Virus record (IMG/VR): IMGVR_UViG_3300037010_001573
Coordinates: 97,677 to 161,676 of that record
From: a virus
DNA: 64,000 bases
Strand: one strand, 5' to 3'
Part shown: positions 7,902-16,853 of the stretch, in pieces
Numbering within the stretch: position 1 is the stretch's first letter
Layout: each line of letters opens with the position of its first letter
Made by a program: the position numbers and the translations under genes
Notes under the pieces: generated by a model
What the model was told of the DNA's origin: nothing
Seen by the model: only the letters and a program-made list of their open reading frames with translations
The model's database searches: none

Positions 7902-9077
7902 TTAAAAAATATAAATCCCCATAGGAATATTACTTAATGTTTTGTTTAGATTATCAGCATTAGCTGCTTGTTTCTCTAATTGTTTTGTTCTTCCAGTTTC
8001 TGCTAAATCTAATCTTAATTTTTCAATTAATGATGATTTTTCATTTCTGGCATCGTTTAATAAGTCCGCTTGGTTTAATGTAACTTCAGATCCTGGAATA
8101 GGTACAGTACTATACTTTCCTCTAACATACCCTAATGTTTCTCTACATAAAGCCAAAACATATTGAAAAATCCACATTCTACCTACTGAATTTATATAAT
8201 TGTAATTAGGATTTGTATAAGGAACGTTAGATTGATTTGTAATTAAATTGGTCATAACCGACCCACTTGCATCTAAACCTCCTATTGAACTGTCTCTTTC
8301 AGATCCTTTGATATATTGGAACCAAACAACCTGTTTATTTTCTTGTGGGATTGGAAATAATCTTAAATGGTTATTATGTATTTCAAATGTAAAAGCAGCT
8401 TTTCTTATCTGATCATTTAATTTAATAGCTTGAATTCTTTGTAAATCAAAAAATAAAGGCATTAATAAAAATGTAATAGCAGGTGAATAAGCTCCAAATC
8501 CGAAACTATTCAATAAACCCTCATAACTATAACCAATACCAACATATGGATCAAAATATCTCATAGAAGCCGGTGGGGCCTCAAAAAATATACGTTTAAC
8601 TTCAATGTAATCTCCAGGAGCCAATGAAGCAGATTGTTGAGCCCATATATTTAAATCATAATCTTGTACACCAGCCTGTAATTGTATAGCTCCACTATAC
8701 CAAGTAGCGTGTCCACCAACTCCCGCTTCTTCTCCGTAATTACCTGCTATTCTTACAGTTCCTCCTAAAGAAGGTGTTATTAATAGTTGGTTATATGGTA
8801 CAGATCCAGTAGTATTACCCTCCATTGATAGCATATTTTCATTTATTTGGAACTGATATAATTCATTTCCATAAACAGTAATAGCTTCTTCAAAAGCTGT
8901 GTAAATTTGAATAGGTTGTAGTTCTACAACTTCAATAGGCCATCCTAAACGTCTTGTAACAAAAACAACAACATTATCTGCATCTGTTTGAAAATCATAT
9001 TGGTAATCATAAAAACCAAATGCTGTGTCTCCTGGGAAAAACTGTGAGGACCCGTTATATACTGGAATATCTGCCAT
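7902..9077 (-). CDS. Neck protein, gp13-like
   Basis: This 391-residue protein (T4 gp13: 309) has the neck family layout: VTRRLGWPIEVVELQPIQIY (about residues 41-60), then TAFEEAITVYGNELYQFQIN. Further along are IEVKRIFFEAPPASMRYFDP and a C-terminal region rich in charged helix. gp13 binds the portal side of the head after packaging. The long middle loop rich in Gly and aromatic residues is extra relative to T4. It starts a run of neck and completion genes after a 31-nt gap. Confidence 0.8.
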   Translation of the reverse strand: MADIPVYNGSSQFFPGDTAFGFYDYQYDFQTDADNVVVFVTRRLGWPIEVVELQPIQIYTAFEEAITVYGNELYQFQINENMLSMEGNTTGSVPYNQLLITPSLGGTVRIAGNYGEEAGVGGHATWYSGAIQLQAGVQDYDLNIWAQQSASLAPGDYIEVKRIFFEAPPASMRYFDPYVGIGYSYEGLLNSFGFGAYSPAITFLLMPLFFDLQRIQAIKLNDQIRKAAFTFEIHNNHLRLFPIPQENKQVVWFQYIKGSERDSSIGGLDASGSVMTNLITNQSNVPYTNPNYNYINSVGRMWIFQYVLALCRETLGYVRGKYSTVPIPGSEVTLNQADLLNDARNEKSSLIEKLRLDLAETGRTKQLEKQAANADNLNKTLSNIPMGIYIF

Positions 9078-9108
9078 TATTTATTTTATAATAAATATTA
9101 AATTTTAA

Positions 9109-9486
9109 CTAAACATCAATTGAATTTAAACAATGGCCTCCTTTAAACCAAAATTCAAAATCTATAAACCAAAGAAGACAAACAATAAACCAACCAACAA
9201 TAGACAATCCTTTATCTCTTTGTAATTTACCTAGAGTTGATGACAACGTTTCACCTTTATGTCCAAAAAGGTAAGTTTTTGGTTTTCGTAACAATGTATT
9301 CCATAATATTGGGAACGATTCATTAGCAAATATATCAATATTTTTTGCGGATGCAAAAAATGTTTTATTAGTTTCTTTATAGAAATATTGGTGTTTTATA
9401 GTTTTATATAAAGAAACTAATAAATTTAACATTGCAATCGGAAAAAACAAGGCACTAGCTATAATATATAAAATAATACCTATCAT
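9109..9486 (-). CDS. Small membrane protein
   Basis: The likely start is the ATG at 9486, which overlaps the upstream stop as ATGA; a TTG at 9492 is less attractive. About 125 residues with two hydrophobic segments, one at the N-terminus (IGIILYIIASALFFPIAM) and one near the C-terminus (SIVGWFIVCLLWFIDF), and a basic middle. Translational coupling to the 117-aa gene upstream is likely. I do not recognise the family. A membrane protein in a tail gene cluster is odd. Confidence 0.7.
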   Translation of the reverse strand: MIGIILYIIASALFFPIAMLNLLVSLYKTIKHQYFYKETNKTFFASAKNIDIFANESFPILWNTLLRKPKTYLFGHKGETLSSTLGKLQRDKGLSIVGWFIVCLLWFIDFEFWFKGGHCLNSIDV

Positions 9487-9836
9487 ACCCAATCTTCTAT
9501 TACTGTTCCAAAATTATCACCGCTCTCCTGTGTTAATTGGATTATAGTAAATTCCTGAATCCTTTGTTGCATAGCATTCTTTAAATCAATAGTATTTAAA
9601 GGACTTAACATATTTTGTTCTATATATTGAATCTTTACCCAATCTAATTTTGTGCTAAAATCTTTAAGTTTAACGAGTTGTTCATTAGAGTCTAAATAAT
9701 AGTAGAAACCATTAGCTGTAATATCGTTTTCATTTGCTATCAACTCTCTAATTGTAATATAAAGATAAAAATCTCCTATTACTTTAAACCGTTCATTATA
9801 AACAGTTTTTACTTTGTTTGTTTTAATTACTATCAT
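9483..9836 (-). CDS. Hypothetical protein
   Basis: This 117-residue protein is unrecognised. It reads as a mostly beta N-terminal half (KTVYNERFKVIGDFYLYITI) and a helical C-terminal half (NAMQQRIQEFTIIQLTQE). Its stop overlaps the start of the small membrane protein, so the two are probably co-translated. It sits between the fibre genes and the neck genes. Confidence 0.7.
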   Translation of the reverse strand: MIVIKTNKVKTVYNERFKVIGDFYLYITIRELIANENDITANGFYYYLDSNEQLVKLKDFSTKLDWVKIQYIEQNMLSPLNTIDLKNAMQQRIQEFTIIQLTQESGDNFGTVIEDWV

Positions 9837-9851
9837 AATATTGTTTGTTTA

Positions 9852-11522
9852 TTAATTTATTACCCAAAACTTTATTACTGTTTCTGTTGTTGGTGCTACA
9901 TAATTTATAGTAAAAAAACCATTAGCTTCTACTACAGAAATTATTCTACAAGTAGTGTCATTTGTCCCCATTTGACACATTACAATACTTGAGGTTTTTA
10001 CAAGTGAGTTTGTTACTACTAAAGACGTTGTTCCGAATGCAGCATTTACTTTACCCGCTATTTTATGTATAGTTTGATTACCTGTAGTTCCTGGTGCAAT
10101 GATAGTATTAGAAAAATACAATTTACCTGTCTGTACTTCCAATGCTCTATACTCTCCTAATGTAGAAGTAAGAATAGCATCTATTAAAACACCTCTTGTA
10201 ATACCATTTGCAGTTCCAGTTTGATTAATAGTAGGATTTATTCTTAGTGCTGAATATTGACCAGTATTAGTTGTGGGAGAAAATGTTTGTTGTAATTGCA
10301 TTAAATAATTTGTACTTGCTAATTGAGCATCAGTAGTTATACCATTAGTAAAAATATGTCCACCTACATAATTATTATAAGCTGTATAAACTATACCAGC
10401 ATTTGGGTTACTAGATAATGGATTTGCTTTAACTGACCAAGTAGCAGCACTTAATTGGAAGCCAGATGTAAATAATGCTGATACAAAATTAGATGATGAT
10501 ATACCATTTGCATTTAAGGCAGCATTTAGTGTTGCATTACCAGCATAATCAACTGAAAATCTATTCACACCACCAACTTGTAAATCAAGTAATTTTGCTC
10601 CAGTACCAACAGAAATGTTTGTTATATTTAATTTTATAGCACTTGGTACACCTGTTGTATTCCAAGTTTGTTTTAAATCTAATAAAGATCCAGATAATGA
10701 ACCGGAAGCTGAGTATGTGTCTGTTAATATTACTTTTCCATTTGAAGATTCAATACTTATATAATTAGCAGCTGCAGTTAATACTGGGTCAATAAATAAA
10801 CCTCTTGTAATACCATTAGCACCACCAGTTTGGTTAATTGTTGGTACAATATTAAAAGTATTATAAATTCCAGTTCCAGTTATTGGTGCAAATGTTTCAG
10901 TTAAATTCATTAATCCAGATATACCACTTGTAGTTGTTCTATTTAACATAACACCAAAATAATGAGCATAACCAGTTGATGTTAATGGTTGTGAGATATA
11001 TCTCATAGCAGTTCCATCTATTGAACCAGCACCAGTTGTAGCTAATGCTGGACCAATAATAACGTTATTAGAACCATTACCAAATATTAAAGCAGCACTT
11101 AATGCTTGAAATCTAAAAGCATTTTTATTACCTATAACAAACTTCATAAAGTTAGATGCTGAATCTGAAGCTTGATTATTTATTGCAAGTTTAATAGCAT
11201 CTGGTTGTCCATTTGTATTCCAAGTTTGAGATAAATCCAACAATGAACCTGATGCTGATGAACCTGAAGCCGAGGTTGTATTTATAAGAAATGCAGAACC
11301 TGTTATAGTTTGATTCCCTATAAAAATATTTGAACCTGTAGTTGCAAAAGAACCAGTATTTATTTGAGATGTATTTAATGCATATGAAGCTGTTAAACTA
11401 TTCATAGCATAAGATGAAGTCCCAAATAAAGAACCTGTTATACCGTTTGTAACAATAAACGATCCTGTTATTATAGAATTATTTTGTGCGATAAGTCCAT
11501 TACGAATTATGAATTCTTGCAT
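9852..11522 (-). CDS. Tail fibre / receptor-binding-type protein with A-B-A-B duplication
   Basis: The product is 556 residues, rich in Ser, Thr, Gly and Asn. The N-terminus has the GSLFGTSSYA / TASYALN repeat (residues 31-50) shared with the next two genes. The body is built from two modules, each present twice: module A with DLSQTWNT and DAIKL (about 94-140 and 280-330), and module B with PTINQTG-ANGITRG (about 204-270 and 408-471). The C-terminus is beta-rich and ends in FWVIN. Such repeats are typical of phage fibres and probable host-contact proteins. The exact partner or receptor is unknown. Confidence 0.75.
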   Translation of the reverse strand: MQEFIIRNGLIAQNNSIITGSFIVTNGITGSLFGTSSYAMNSLTASYALNTSQINTGSFATTGSNIFIGNQTITGSAFLINTTSASGSSASGSLLDLSQTWNTNGQPDAIKLAINNQASDSASNFMKFVIGNKNAFRFQALSAALIFGNGSNNVIIGPALATTGAGSIDGTAMRYISQPLTSTGYAHYFGVMLNRTTTSGISGLMNLTETFAPITGTGIYNTFNIVPTINQTGGANGITRGLFIDPVLTAAANYISIESSNGKVILTDTYSASGSLSGSLLDLKQTWNTTGVPSAIKLNITNISVGTGAKLLDLQVGGVNRFSVDYAGNATLNAALNANGISSSNFVSALFTSGFQLSAATWSVKANPLSSNPNAGIVYTAYNNYVGGHIFTNGITTDAQLASTNYLMQLQQTFSPTTNTGQYSALRINPTINQTGTANGITRGVLIDAILTSTLGEYRALEVQTGKLYFSNTIIAPGTTGNQTIHKIAGKVNAAFGTTSLVVTNSLVKTSSIVMCQMGTNDTTCRIISVVEANGFFTINYVAPTTETVIKFWVIN

Positions 11523-11566
11523 TTTATTTTTACTTTAGTTCACTGTCCCTAAAGTGTGGGTTTATG

Positions 11567-12940
11567 TTATATATATGTAACTAATGTTTTTATAGTCCAT
11601 CCTGATGTTAAAGTCACAGCATTTATTTGTATTTGTCCTGTTATTATGGTTGATGTGAATGTAACAGGTGATGTATCTCCCAAATCTGTTGTAGAAACAT
11701 CTGTATAAGTTGTTCCTAATCCATCATTCCATACTGTCATAAATTCTCCGGCTCGTGCATTTAAGCCATTGAATAAAGTATATTTTGTAAAAGCAGCAGT
11801 GTATGAACCTGTTGCTTGTGTATAAATATTGTTTGTCCCAACAATAGAAGACGCTATATTTGAATAATCTGTTAAAGTTCCATCTAATTGTAGTGTGTTT
11901 GTTATTATAAAATTAGATGAACTAACAGCATATGAAGATGTACCAGCAAATTTAGATGAATTTGAACCGGTATATGCATTAAAAGAGGATGTTGTTACCA
12001 AAGACCCAGTGTCTATAGTACTTACATTTAAAGCATATGATGCTGTTGTTGAATATGATGATGTACCTATTAAATCTCCAGTAAATGTACCTAAAAACGA
12101 CCCTGTATTGCTCATGAATTGATCAATCCTATTTGCCGTTACTATAAGACAAGGAGAAACCGGAGTTGTTGGTGTTGTATTTGCCGGATTTGTTTTAAGT
12201 GTTACAGTAGTACTTTCAGCCTGATACATTAATTGTACATAATCACCAGTAGCAGCGTTTATGTAATAATTTAAAGATGTTATAAGTTCACCATCAGCCC
12301 CCCCTGTTTTTTGAGGAATAACAAATTGCGAGTTAGTATATGCTATATCTGATGAACTACCACCATCATTTCCTTTTCGTATCCATATGTTAACTATTTC
12401 ATTCTGTCCAGAATTATTTGAAAACTGGGCTGAGAATTGGTAATTATAAACCCCAGCATTAGTAAAATATACTTTTGTTTTATCCCCATTGGATCCACTT
12501 ATATAAACACCATTTGATATATAAGTAGTTCCTAAAGAAGCAGAATAGGCTTCAGTAGTTGATGTTATAGGATAAGATCCAGTATCATAAAAACTTCCAT
12601 AAGAACCAGTAGTTGTATTTCCTCCAATCCCACCACCTGCAGAAGTAATAGTTACTTGTCCTACACCACTTGAAGGTGATAAAGATATATTAGGTCCCGC
12701 TACTAGTTGAGTTACACCACCATTTAAAGCAATACTTGCGGTATCAGCATAAGATGCTGTCCCGAATAAAGAACCAGTAAAATAAACAGCTGTTATATTT
12801 CCGTTTATATTAAAATCTACAGAAGACGATTCAGGAAATATACTTGAAGAATAATATTGTAATAATAAAGTACTACCACTTTTTATAAGTTGATATCCAT
12901 CTTTATCATTAGGTTTTCTAAACGATATACTATTTTGCAT
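11567..12940 (-). CDS. Fibre protein with jelly-roll-like domain
   Basis: This 457-residue protein starts with a short domain (SISFRKPNDKDGYQLI), then a GSLFGTASYADTASIALN repeat. Residues about 105-270 have the character of a C1q/TNF-like beta sandwich: alternating strands around TKVYFTNAGVYNYQFSAQFS and a later DYVQLMYQAEST. A second GTASYA-type segment (GTSSYSTTASYALN) follows, and the last 130 residues are another beta domain. A virion fibre is the best call. It follows a strong terminator upstream, so it probably has its own promoter or depends on read-through. Confidence 0.7.
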   Translation of the reverse strand: MQNSISFRKPNDKDGYQLIKSGSTLLLQYYSSSIFPESSSVDFNINGNITAVYFTGSLFGTASYADTASIALNGGVTQLVAGPNISLSPSSGVGQVTITSAGGGIGGNTTTGSYGSFYDTGSYPITSTTEAYSASLGTTYISNGVYISGSNGDKTKVYFTNAGVYNYQFSAQFSNNSGQNEIVNIWIRKGNDGGSSSDIAYTNSQFVIPQKTGGADGELITSLNYYINAATGDYVQLMYQAESTTVTLKTNPANTTPTTPVSPCLIVTANRIDQFMSNTGSFLGTFTGDLIGTSSYSTTASYALNVSTIDTGSLVTTSSFNAYTGSNSSKFAGTSSYAVSSSNFIITNTLQLDGTLTDYSNIASSIVGTNNIYTQATGSYTAAFTKYTLFNGLNARAGEFMTVWNDGLGTTYTDVSTTDLGDTSPVTFTSTIITGQIQINAVTLTSGWTIKTLVTYI

Positions 12941-12959
12941 ATTATTATATTTATTTATT

Positions 12960-13000
12960 AAAAAAAAATAGTCGCTCCTATTAAAGACAAGAAGCGACTA
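12960..13000 (-). terminator. Strong rho-independent terminator between fibre genes
   Basis: TAGTCGCT (13000-12993) pairs with AGCGACTA (12976-12969); a run of nine T follows. It separates the 541-aa and 457-aa fibre genes. Confidence 0.85.
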
Positions 13001-13069
13001 AATAGAACCACCAATTTTAGACCTGGTGATCTGTAATGGAATACCCAATTATGGACTTGGATGCTCATG

Positions 13070-13077
13070 TATAAATA
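13070..13077 (-). promoter_or_regulatory. Late-type TATTTATA box
   Basis: Exact box immediately after the stop codon of the 541-aa fibre gene and before the terminator; there is no annotated gene between box and terminator. Confidence 0.35.
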
Positions 13078-14703
13078 TCAATAATTCTTGTTTAGCTTAA
13101 TATAAGATATTGAAGACTTCCCATATTTGTTTAAAATAGGTAATATTGATTTTTCAAATACATTGCATGTAAAATCAGGATAGAAAACTACAACATCTAT
13201 TGTCTTAATAGTTTTATATTTTTTATTATGATATATCAAAGGTGCACCATATGTTGTAATCCCTAAACCATAATCCAAGCGATTTAAGGGTTGGGCAAAT
13301 GAAATTGTATTTCCTTGTTTATATACAACAAATGACGAATTTTTATAAGCTTCTGATATTCCTGTACTTCTGTGTCCTAGAGGTATTGTTATCTGATCTA
13401 TAGATATAAAATCAACAGCTAAAGTTCTATCACCATTACTTGTTTCTATTATATAAACATTAAAAAGACTTAAAATATAGTTATTATTAAAATTACCAGG
13501 ATTAGATTCATATCCGTAATTTGTTGTAAAATTTGAAAATGAAACACCATAATCAGATTGATTAAAAGTACATAAAATAGTTCCTAAAATTTTAGATTTA
13601 TATGGGTTTGATTGGTCTCGAAGATCACCATTGGTGTCTACCCCGATCCTATATTCACCAGCATAAAATCTAGAAAAATTTCTTTTGTTATATTTATCTA
13701 TTTTTAAAAAACGTAAAAGATTATTATGTTTTGAAGTACATATTGTGTTTAATTGATTTTGGTTAATGTAGTTTTCAGTAAAATTAGGTATATGCGAACC
13801 AACATGTGATATTAAGTTATTTTGTAATTCATTCATAAGATTAGCATATGCTTTTGAATTTACATCTATTTCAAACCCTCTCTTAGTTGATACTTTCCCA
13901 TATAATTTTCTAACACCAACACATGTCGAGAATAAATTAACACCTCCTACTCTCAGATTATTTGTACTGCTTCTATAACTATATAATATTACCCTACCCC
14001 AGATCATTTCTTTATCTTGAATATATATTTCTATATCTTCAATATTATTAAATACTAGTTTAGTATATTTAGTGGAATTTGTAAAATCTAAAATATCAAC
14101 ATATAAGGAAGGCAACATGGTGTTTAAAACAGTCTCTGTTTTAAAATGTGTCTGTGGGTTTATATTTGTAGATTCAAACCATCTAAGTCTACGTTGTTCT
14201 ACGGGTGGATCTCCAACTCGACCATATTCAAGATTATACATTTCATAACGTCCATCAAATAAAACACCATTTTGATAAAAATCACCAGTTATATCTATAC
14301 TACCTGTAATTATAACATTTTGAATTAATGGATCTACAAAAGAAGCAGTAGCAGTATATGAAGAACTTATAGAATTACCGCTAGTTATTGCGTATGATGC
14401 GCTAACTATTCCTTCTAACCCACCCCCGTCACCTGAAAAAGATCCTGTAAAACTTCCAGTATTATATGATGATGTGAATTCATTAAAAGATGAAGTTGTT
14501 ACGAAAGAACCAGTATCTACTATAGAACCTGTTCCTGAAAGTCCAGGTGGTCCTTGAGGTCCTGGAGATACCACCTCAACGATGTTGGTTATTTCTCTAG
14601 GTACAACAATTATATTGCTAACGTCTGAATTAACATCTATATTATTGATGGTGTTTTCTACATTAACATTATTTGTGTTTATATTAATATCTATCTTACT
14701 CAT
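13078..14703 (-). CDS. Fibre / adhesin-like protein with collagen-like segment
   Basis: The product is 541 residues. The N-terminal 45 residues are Asn/Ile/Val-rich (IDININTNNVNVENTINN), followed by a collagen-like GPQGPPGLSG and then TGSF/GSFSGD repeats of the kind seen in the two neighbouring fibres. From about residue 155 a distinct globular domain begins (YEMYNLEYGRVGDPPVEQRR) with mixed alpha/beta character; it may be the host-contact or baseplate-contact tip. It overlaps the small upstream gene by one base. Confidence 0.7.
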   Translation of the reverse strand: MSKIDININTNNVNVENTINNIDVNSDVSNIIVVPREITNIVEVVSPGPQGPPGLSGTGSIVDTGSFVTTSSFNEFTSSYNTGSFTGSFSGDGGGLEGIVSASYAITSGNSISSSYTATASFVDPLIQNVIITGSIDITGDFYQNGVLFDGRYEMYNLEYGRVGDPPVEQRRLRWFESTNINPQTHFKTETVLNTMLPSLYVDILDFTNSTKYTKLVFNNIEDIEIYIQDKEMIWGRVILYSYRSSTNNLRVGGVNLFSTCVGVRKLYGKVSTKRGFEIDVNSKAYANLMNELQNNLISHVGSHIPNFTENYINQNQLNTICTSKHNNLLRFLKIDKYNKRNFSRFYAGEYRIGVDTNGDLRDQSNPYKSKILGTILCTFNQSDYGVSFSNFTTNYGYESNPGNFNNNYILSLFNVYIIETSNGDRTLAVDFISIDQITIPLGHRSTGISEAYKNSSFVVYKQGNTISFAQPLNRLDYGLGITTYGAPLIYHNKKYKTIKTIDVVVFYPDFTCNVFEKSILPILNKYGKSSISYIKLNKNY

Positions 14704-15083
14704 TAACTAAATGTAGTAACTTCTTTACTTAATCGTACTTTTCCTTCTAAAATTCTATTCACTACAGGACAATCCCCACTTCCCGATATAATATCTAAAT
14801 CATAAACAGCAGTATCAAAATCAAATAATGAAGATGTACATGACGCTATGTAAATTCCTATAGAACCTGAAGATGAATTAGTCATATTTAATCCGGTTCC
14901 ATCATTATTTAATACATTTGTTAATGTAACTATAGGAGGATTAACACCTAATGCCGATCTAATCTGCATTTTAGAATTATATGTAGATAAATCAACAGGA
15001 ATACCATTAGCATCCTTGTAAATTATAGAAAAATCAACAGTTGAACCTTGTTCAATTGTAAAAGAGTATTTGCCTGCACCCAT
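14703..15083 (-). CDS. Small Ig-like/beta virion protein
   Basis: This 126-residue protein is a single beta domain: YSFTIEQGSTVDFSIIYKDA, then PVDLSTYNSKMQIRSA, and a terminal RILEGKVRLSKEVTTF. This layout resembles the N-terminal domain of baseplate upper/fibre attachment proteins of other phages. It overlaps the following fibre gene by one base, so an adaptor for that fibre is a reasonable inference. It is headed by a late-type box after the capsid terminator. Confidence 0.65.
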   Translation of the reverse strand: MGAGKYSFTIEQGSTVDFSIIYKDANGIPVDLSTYNSKMQIRSALGVNPPIVTLTNVLNNDGTGLNMTNSSSGSIGIYIASCTSSLFDFDTAVYDLDIISGSGDCPVVNRILEGKVRLSKEVTTFS

Positions 15084-15100
15084 ATCAGTAGTTTATTTAT

Positions 15101-15108
15101 TATAAATA
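15101..15108 (-). promoter_or_regulatory. Late-type TATTTATA box
   Basis: Exact box 17 nt before the ATG at 15083 and directly downstream of the capsid terminator: terminator, box, gene in order. This is one of the clearest cases that the box starts transcripts. Confidence 0.5.
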
Positions 15109-15112
15109 TGAT

Positions 15113-15141
15113 AAAAAAAGCCTAGCTTTCGCTAGGCTCTT
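15113..15141 (-). terminator. Terminator after major capsid gene
   Basis: GCCTAGC and GCTAGGC arms (15137-15131, 15126-15120) with a GAAA tetraloop and seven T. It lies about 20 nt past the capsid stop codon. Confidence 0.9.
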
Positions 15142-15161
15142 TATTTTATTTCAGGTATTAA

Positions 15162-16835
15162 TTACACACCAAGTGTATTTAAACCATGAACGAATATTCT
15201 ACCATAGAATTCTGGTCTTAACATTTTCTTAGCGTATCTTGTCATTATTCCTTTTCTTGGTACGAAAGTATTAGGATCGTAAACAAGTGGAGTCATTAAT
15301 AATGGAACGTAAGGAGCATAAACAGCACCTGATTCTAAGAATTGAGCACCTTTATAACCAGTTAAAATTACGTTATCACTAAAATATGGATTAACATATA
15401 CTTTGAAACGTGAGTTTAATGTACCAATTTTTTGGCTACCAAAATTAAATACTTTATCTAATTCAGCACCTGCATCAGAAGCATATCCTGGAATAGATTG
15501 CATAATAGTTGCTACAGCTGGTGATATTACTAAGAAGTTAGCTTGACCACGAAGTGTTTTTTGTAAAATTTTATTACTTACACCTTGAAGAACAGTACCT
15601 AAAGTAGCGAACCAAGCACCTTGGTTATTGTAAAATCCTGTATTTGCTGTAGTTGATGTTTGGGCAAATGAAGAACCATTCCAGAATGTATTATTTTGTG
15701 CTGACCAGTATCCAGTTGTTGCTGCTTCTTCAGTTAACATAGCTAAGATTTCTAAATCGATTTCCATAGCAATATATTGAGAAAGAAGACCTGTTAATTC
15801 AGCTTCAGCATCAATGTTTTGGTAAGCGTTAAGATCCTGAGCCATCTCTGGTGTCCATTGTGCTTTTAATTTTCTTGTTTTAGCAACAATAGCTTCAGAT
15901 TTCATCTGAATGTTGATAGATGGGATCTCAATTTGAGAAGCATTTAATGAGTTAGGTACAGAAACGTCCGTTCTATCAGCTTCAAAATCACCACGAGCAG
16001 CAGGAGTTGTTTGTTTATTATAGAATAATACTGTAGAAGTACCACCTACGTTAGGAGCAGCATTTGTAATAAATGTTAAACCTGAACCACTTGCATAAGA
16101 TGTAAATTGAGATAATACGTTTGCTGGTGTAACACCTGAACCACTAATTGTAAAAGCTGTAGAAGCTAAGTAATCAGCAGAATCAAGAGCAGCTAATTGT
16201 GCATCTGCAATTGTTACTCTATAAAGAGTAGTTGCAGTACCAATAAAACGAGAATCATAGTTTACATAAGGAGCTAATGAATCAGAAGCAGCAGTAGCAT
16301 AAGAAGCAGTAGTTAATGTTGTTACAGAAGCTGAGAATTGGTTCATTGAATAACCATATCTTCCTCTACCATAAAGACCACCAGTTGGATCAACATTAGT
16401 AATATCAACATCACTTGCTTGAACGTCTGCTAATGAACCGTATAATGATTTACCAGCTTGGAATGGGTTTTTATTATTACCATATTGGAAATCTAGATAA
16501 AATACAAGACCAGAAGGCATAGACATTGGTTGTACAGAAACGAAATCTTTAGCTACGATTTCTGCAAATACTCTACGTACTAATGGTAAAGCAATACCAG
16601 CCCAGTTTTCACCAGTACCACCTAACATTGAATTTTGACCAGATGTTGTGTTAGTTTCAACAACTAATTGTTTAGCTTGGTTTTCAAGAATAACAGCCAT
16701 GTTGTTCTTTTCAACTTCGCTAGTAATATTTTTAAGAAGTCCACTTCTTTCCCATTTAGCAGCTGTTTTAGCAGCTTCTGCTTGTTGGCTTTTCCATGGA
16801 TTTGCTCCTTCTAAAAGCATGTTTAAATTTTCCAT
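15162..16835 (-). CDS. Major capsid protein, gp23-like
   Basis: The product is 557 residues (T4 gp23: 521). It opens MENLNMLLEGANPWKSQQAE, and LGGTGENWAGIALPLVRRVF with the following SVQPMSMPSGLVFYLDFQYG is the strongly conserved gp23 N-arm/E-loop signature. The C-terminal PRKGIMTRYAKKMLRPEFYG is also typical. In T4 the N-terminal 65 residues are removed by the gp21 protease; a similar cut is likely here, but I cannot place it. It is encoded 18 nt after the scaffold gene and ends in a strong terminator. Confidence 0.96.
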   Translation of the reverse strand: MENLNMLLEGANPWKSQQAEAAKTAAKWERSGLLKNITSEVEKNNMAVILENQAKQLVVETNTTSGQNSMLGGTGENWAGIALPLVRRVFAEIVAKDFVSVQPMSMPSGLVFYLDFQYGNNKNPFQAGKSLYGSLADVQASDVDITNVDPTGGLYGRGRYGYSMNQFSASVTTLTTASYATAASDSLAPYVNYDSRFIGTATTLYRVTIADAQLAALDSADYLASTAFTISGSGVTPANVLSQFTSYASGSGLTFITNAAPNVGGTSTVLFYNKQTTPAARGDFEADRTDVSVPNSLNASQIEIPSINIQMKSEAIVAKTRKLKAQWTPEMAQDLNAYQNIDAEAELTGLLSQYIAMEIDLEILAMLTEEAATTGYWSAQNNTFWNGSSFAQTSTTANTGFYNNQGAWFATLGTVLQGVSNKILQKTLRGQANFLVISPAVATIMQSIPGYASDAGAELDKVFNFGSQKIGTLNSRFKVYVNPYFSDNVILTGYKGAQFLESGAVYAPYVPLLMTPLVYDPNTFVPRKGIMTRYAKKMLRPEFYGRIFVHGLNTLGV

Positions 16836-16853
16836 TGTTTAAATTTTGTTTTT

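Larger units (their letters stand above)
12960..13077 (-). ncRNA. Candidate short RNA, or 36-codon leader frame
   Basis: The 137-nt gap begins with a TATTTATA box (13077-13070) directly after the 541-aa fibre stop and ends in a strong terminator, with about 75 nt between them. A second small hairpin (CACC and GGTG pairing near 13015-13035) lies in between. A frame starting at the ATG at 13068 reads MSIQVHNWVFHYRSPGL and continues through the terminator into its T run, so a tiny peptide is also possible. Neither product is proven. Confidence 0.3.

Noticed and set aside
9852-14703. Diversity-generating retroelement acting on the fibre genes
   Set aside because: No reverse transcriptase gene or template/variable repeat pair was seen in the window; the repeats present are ordinary protein-level modules.
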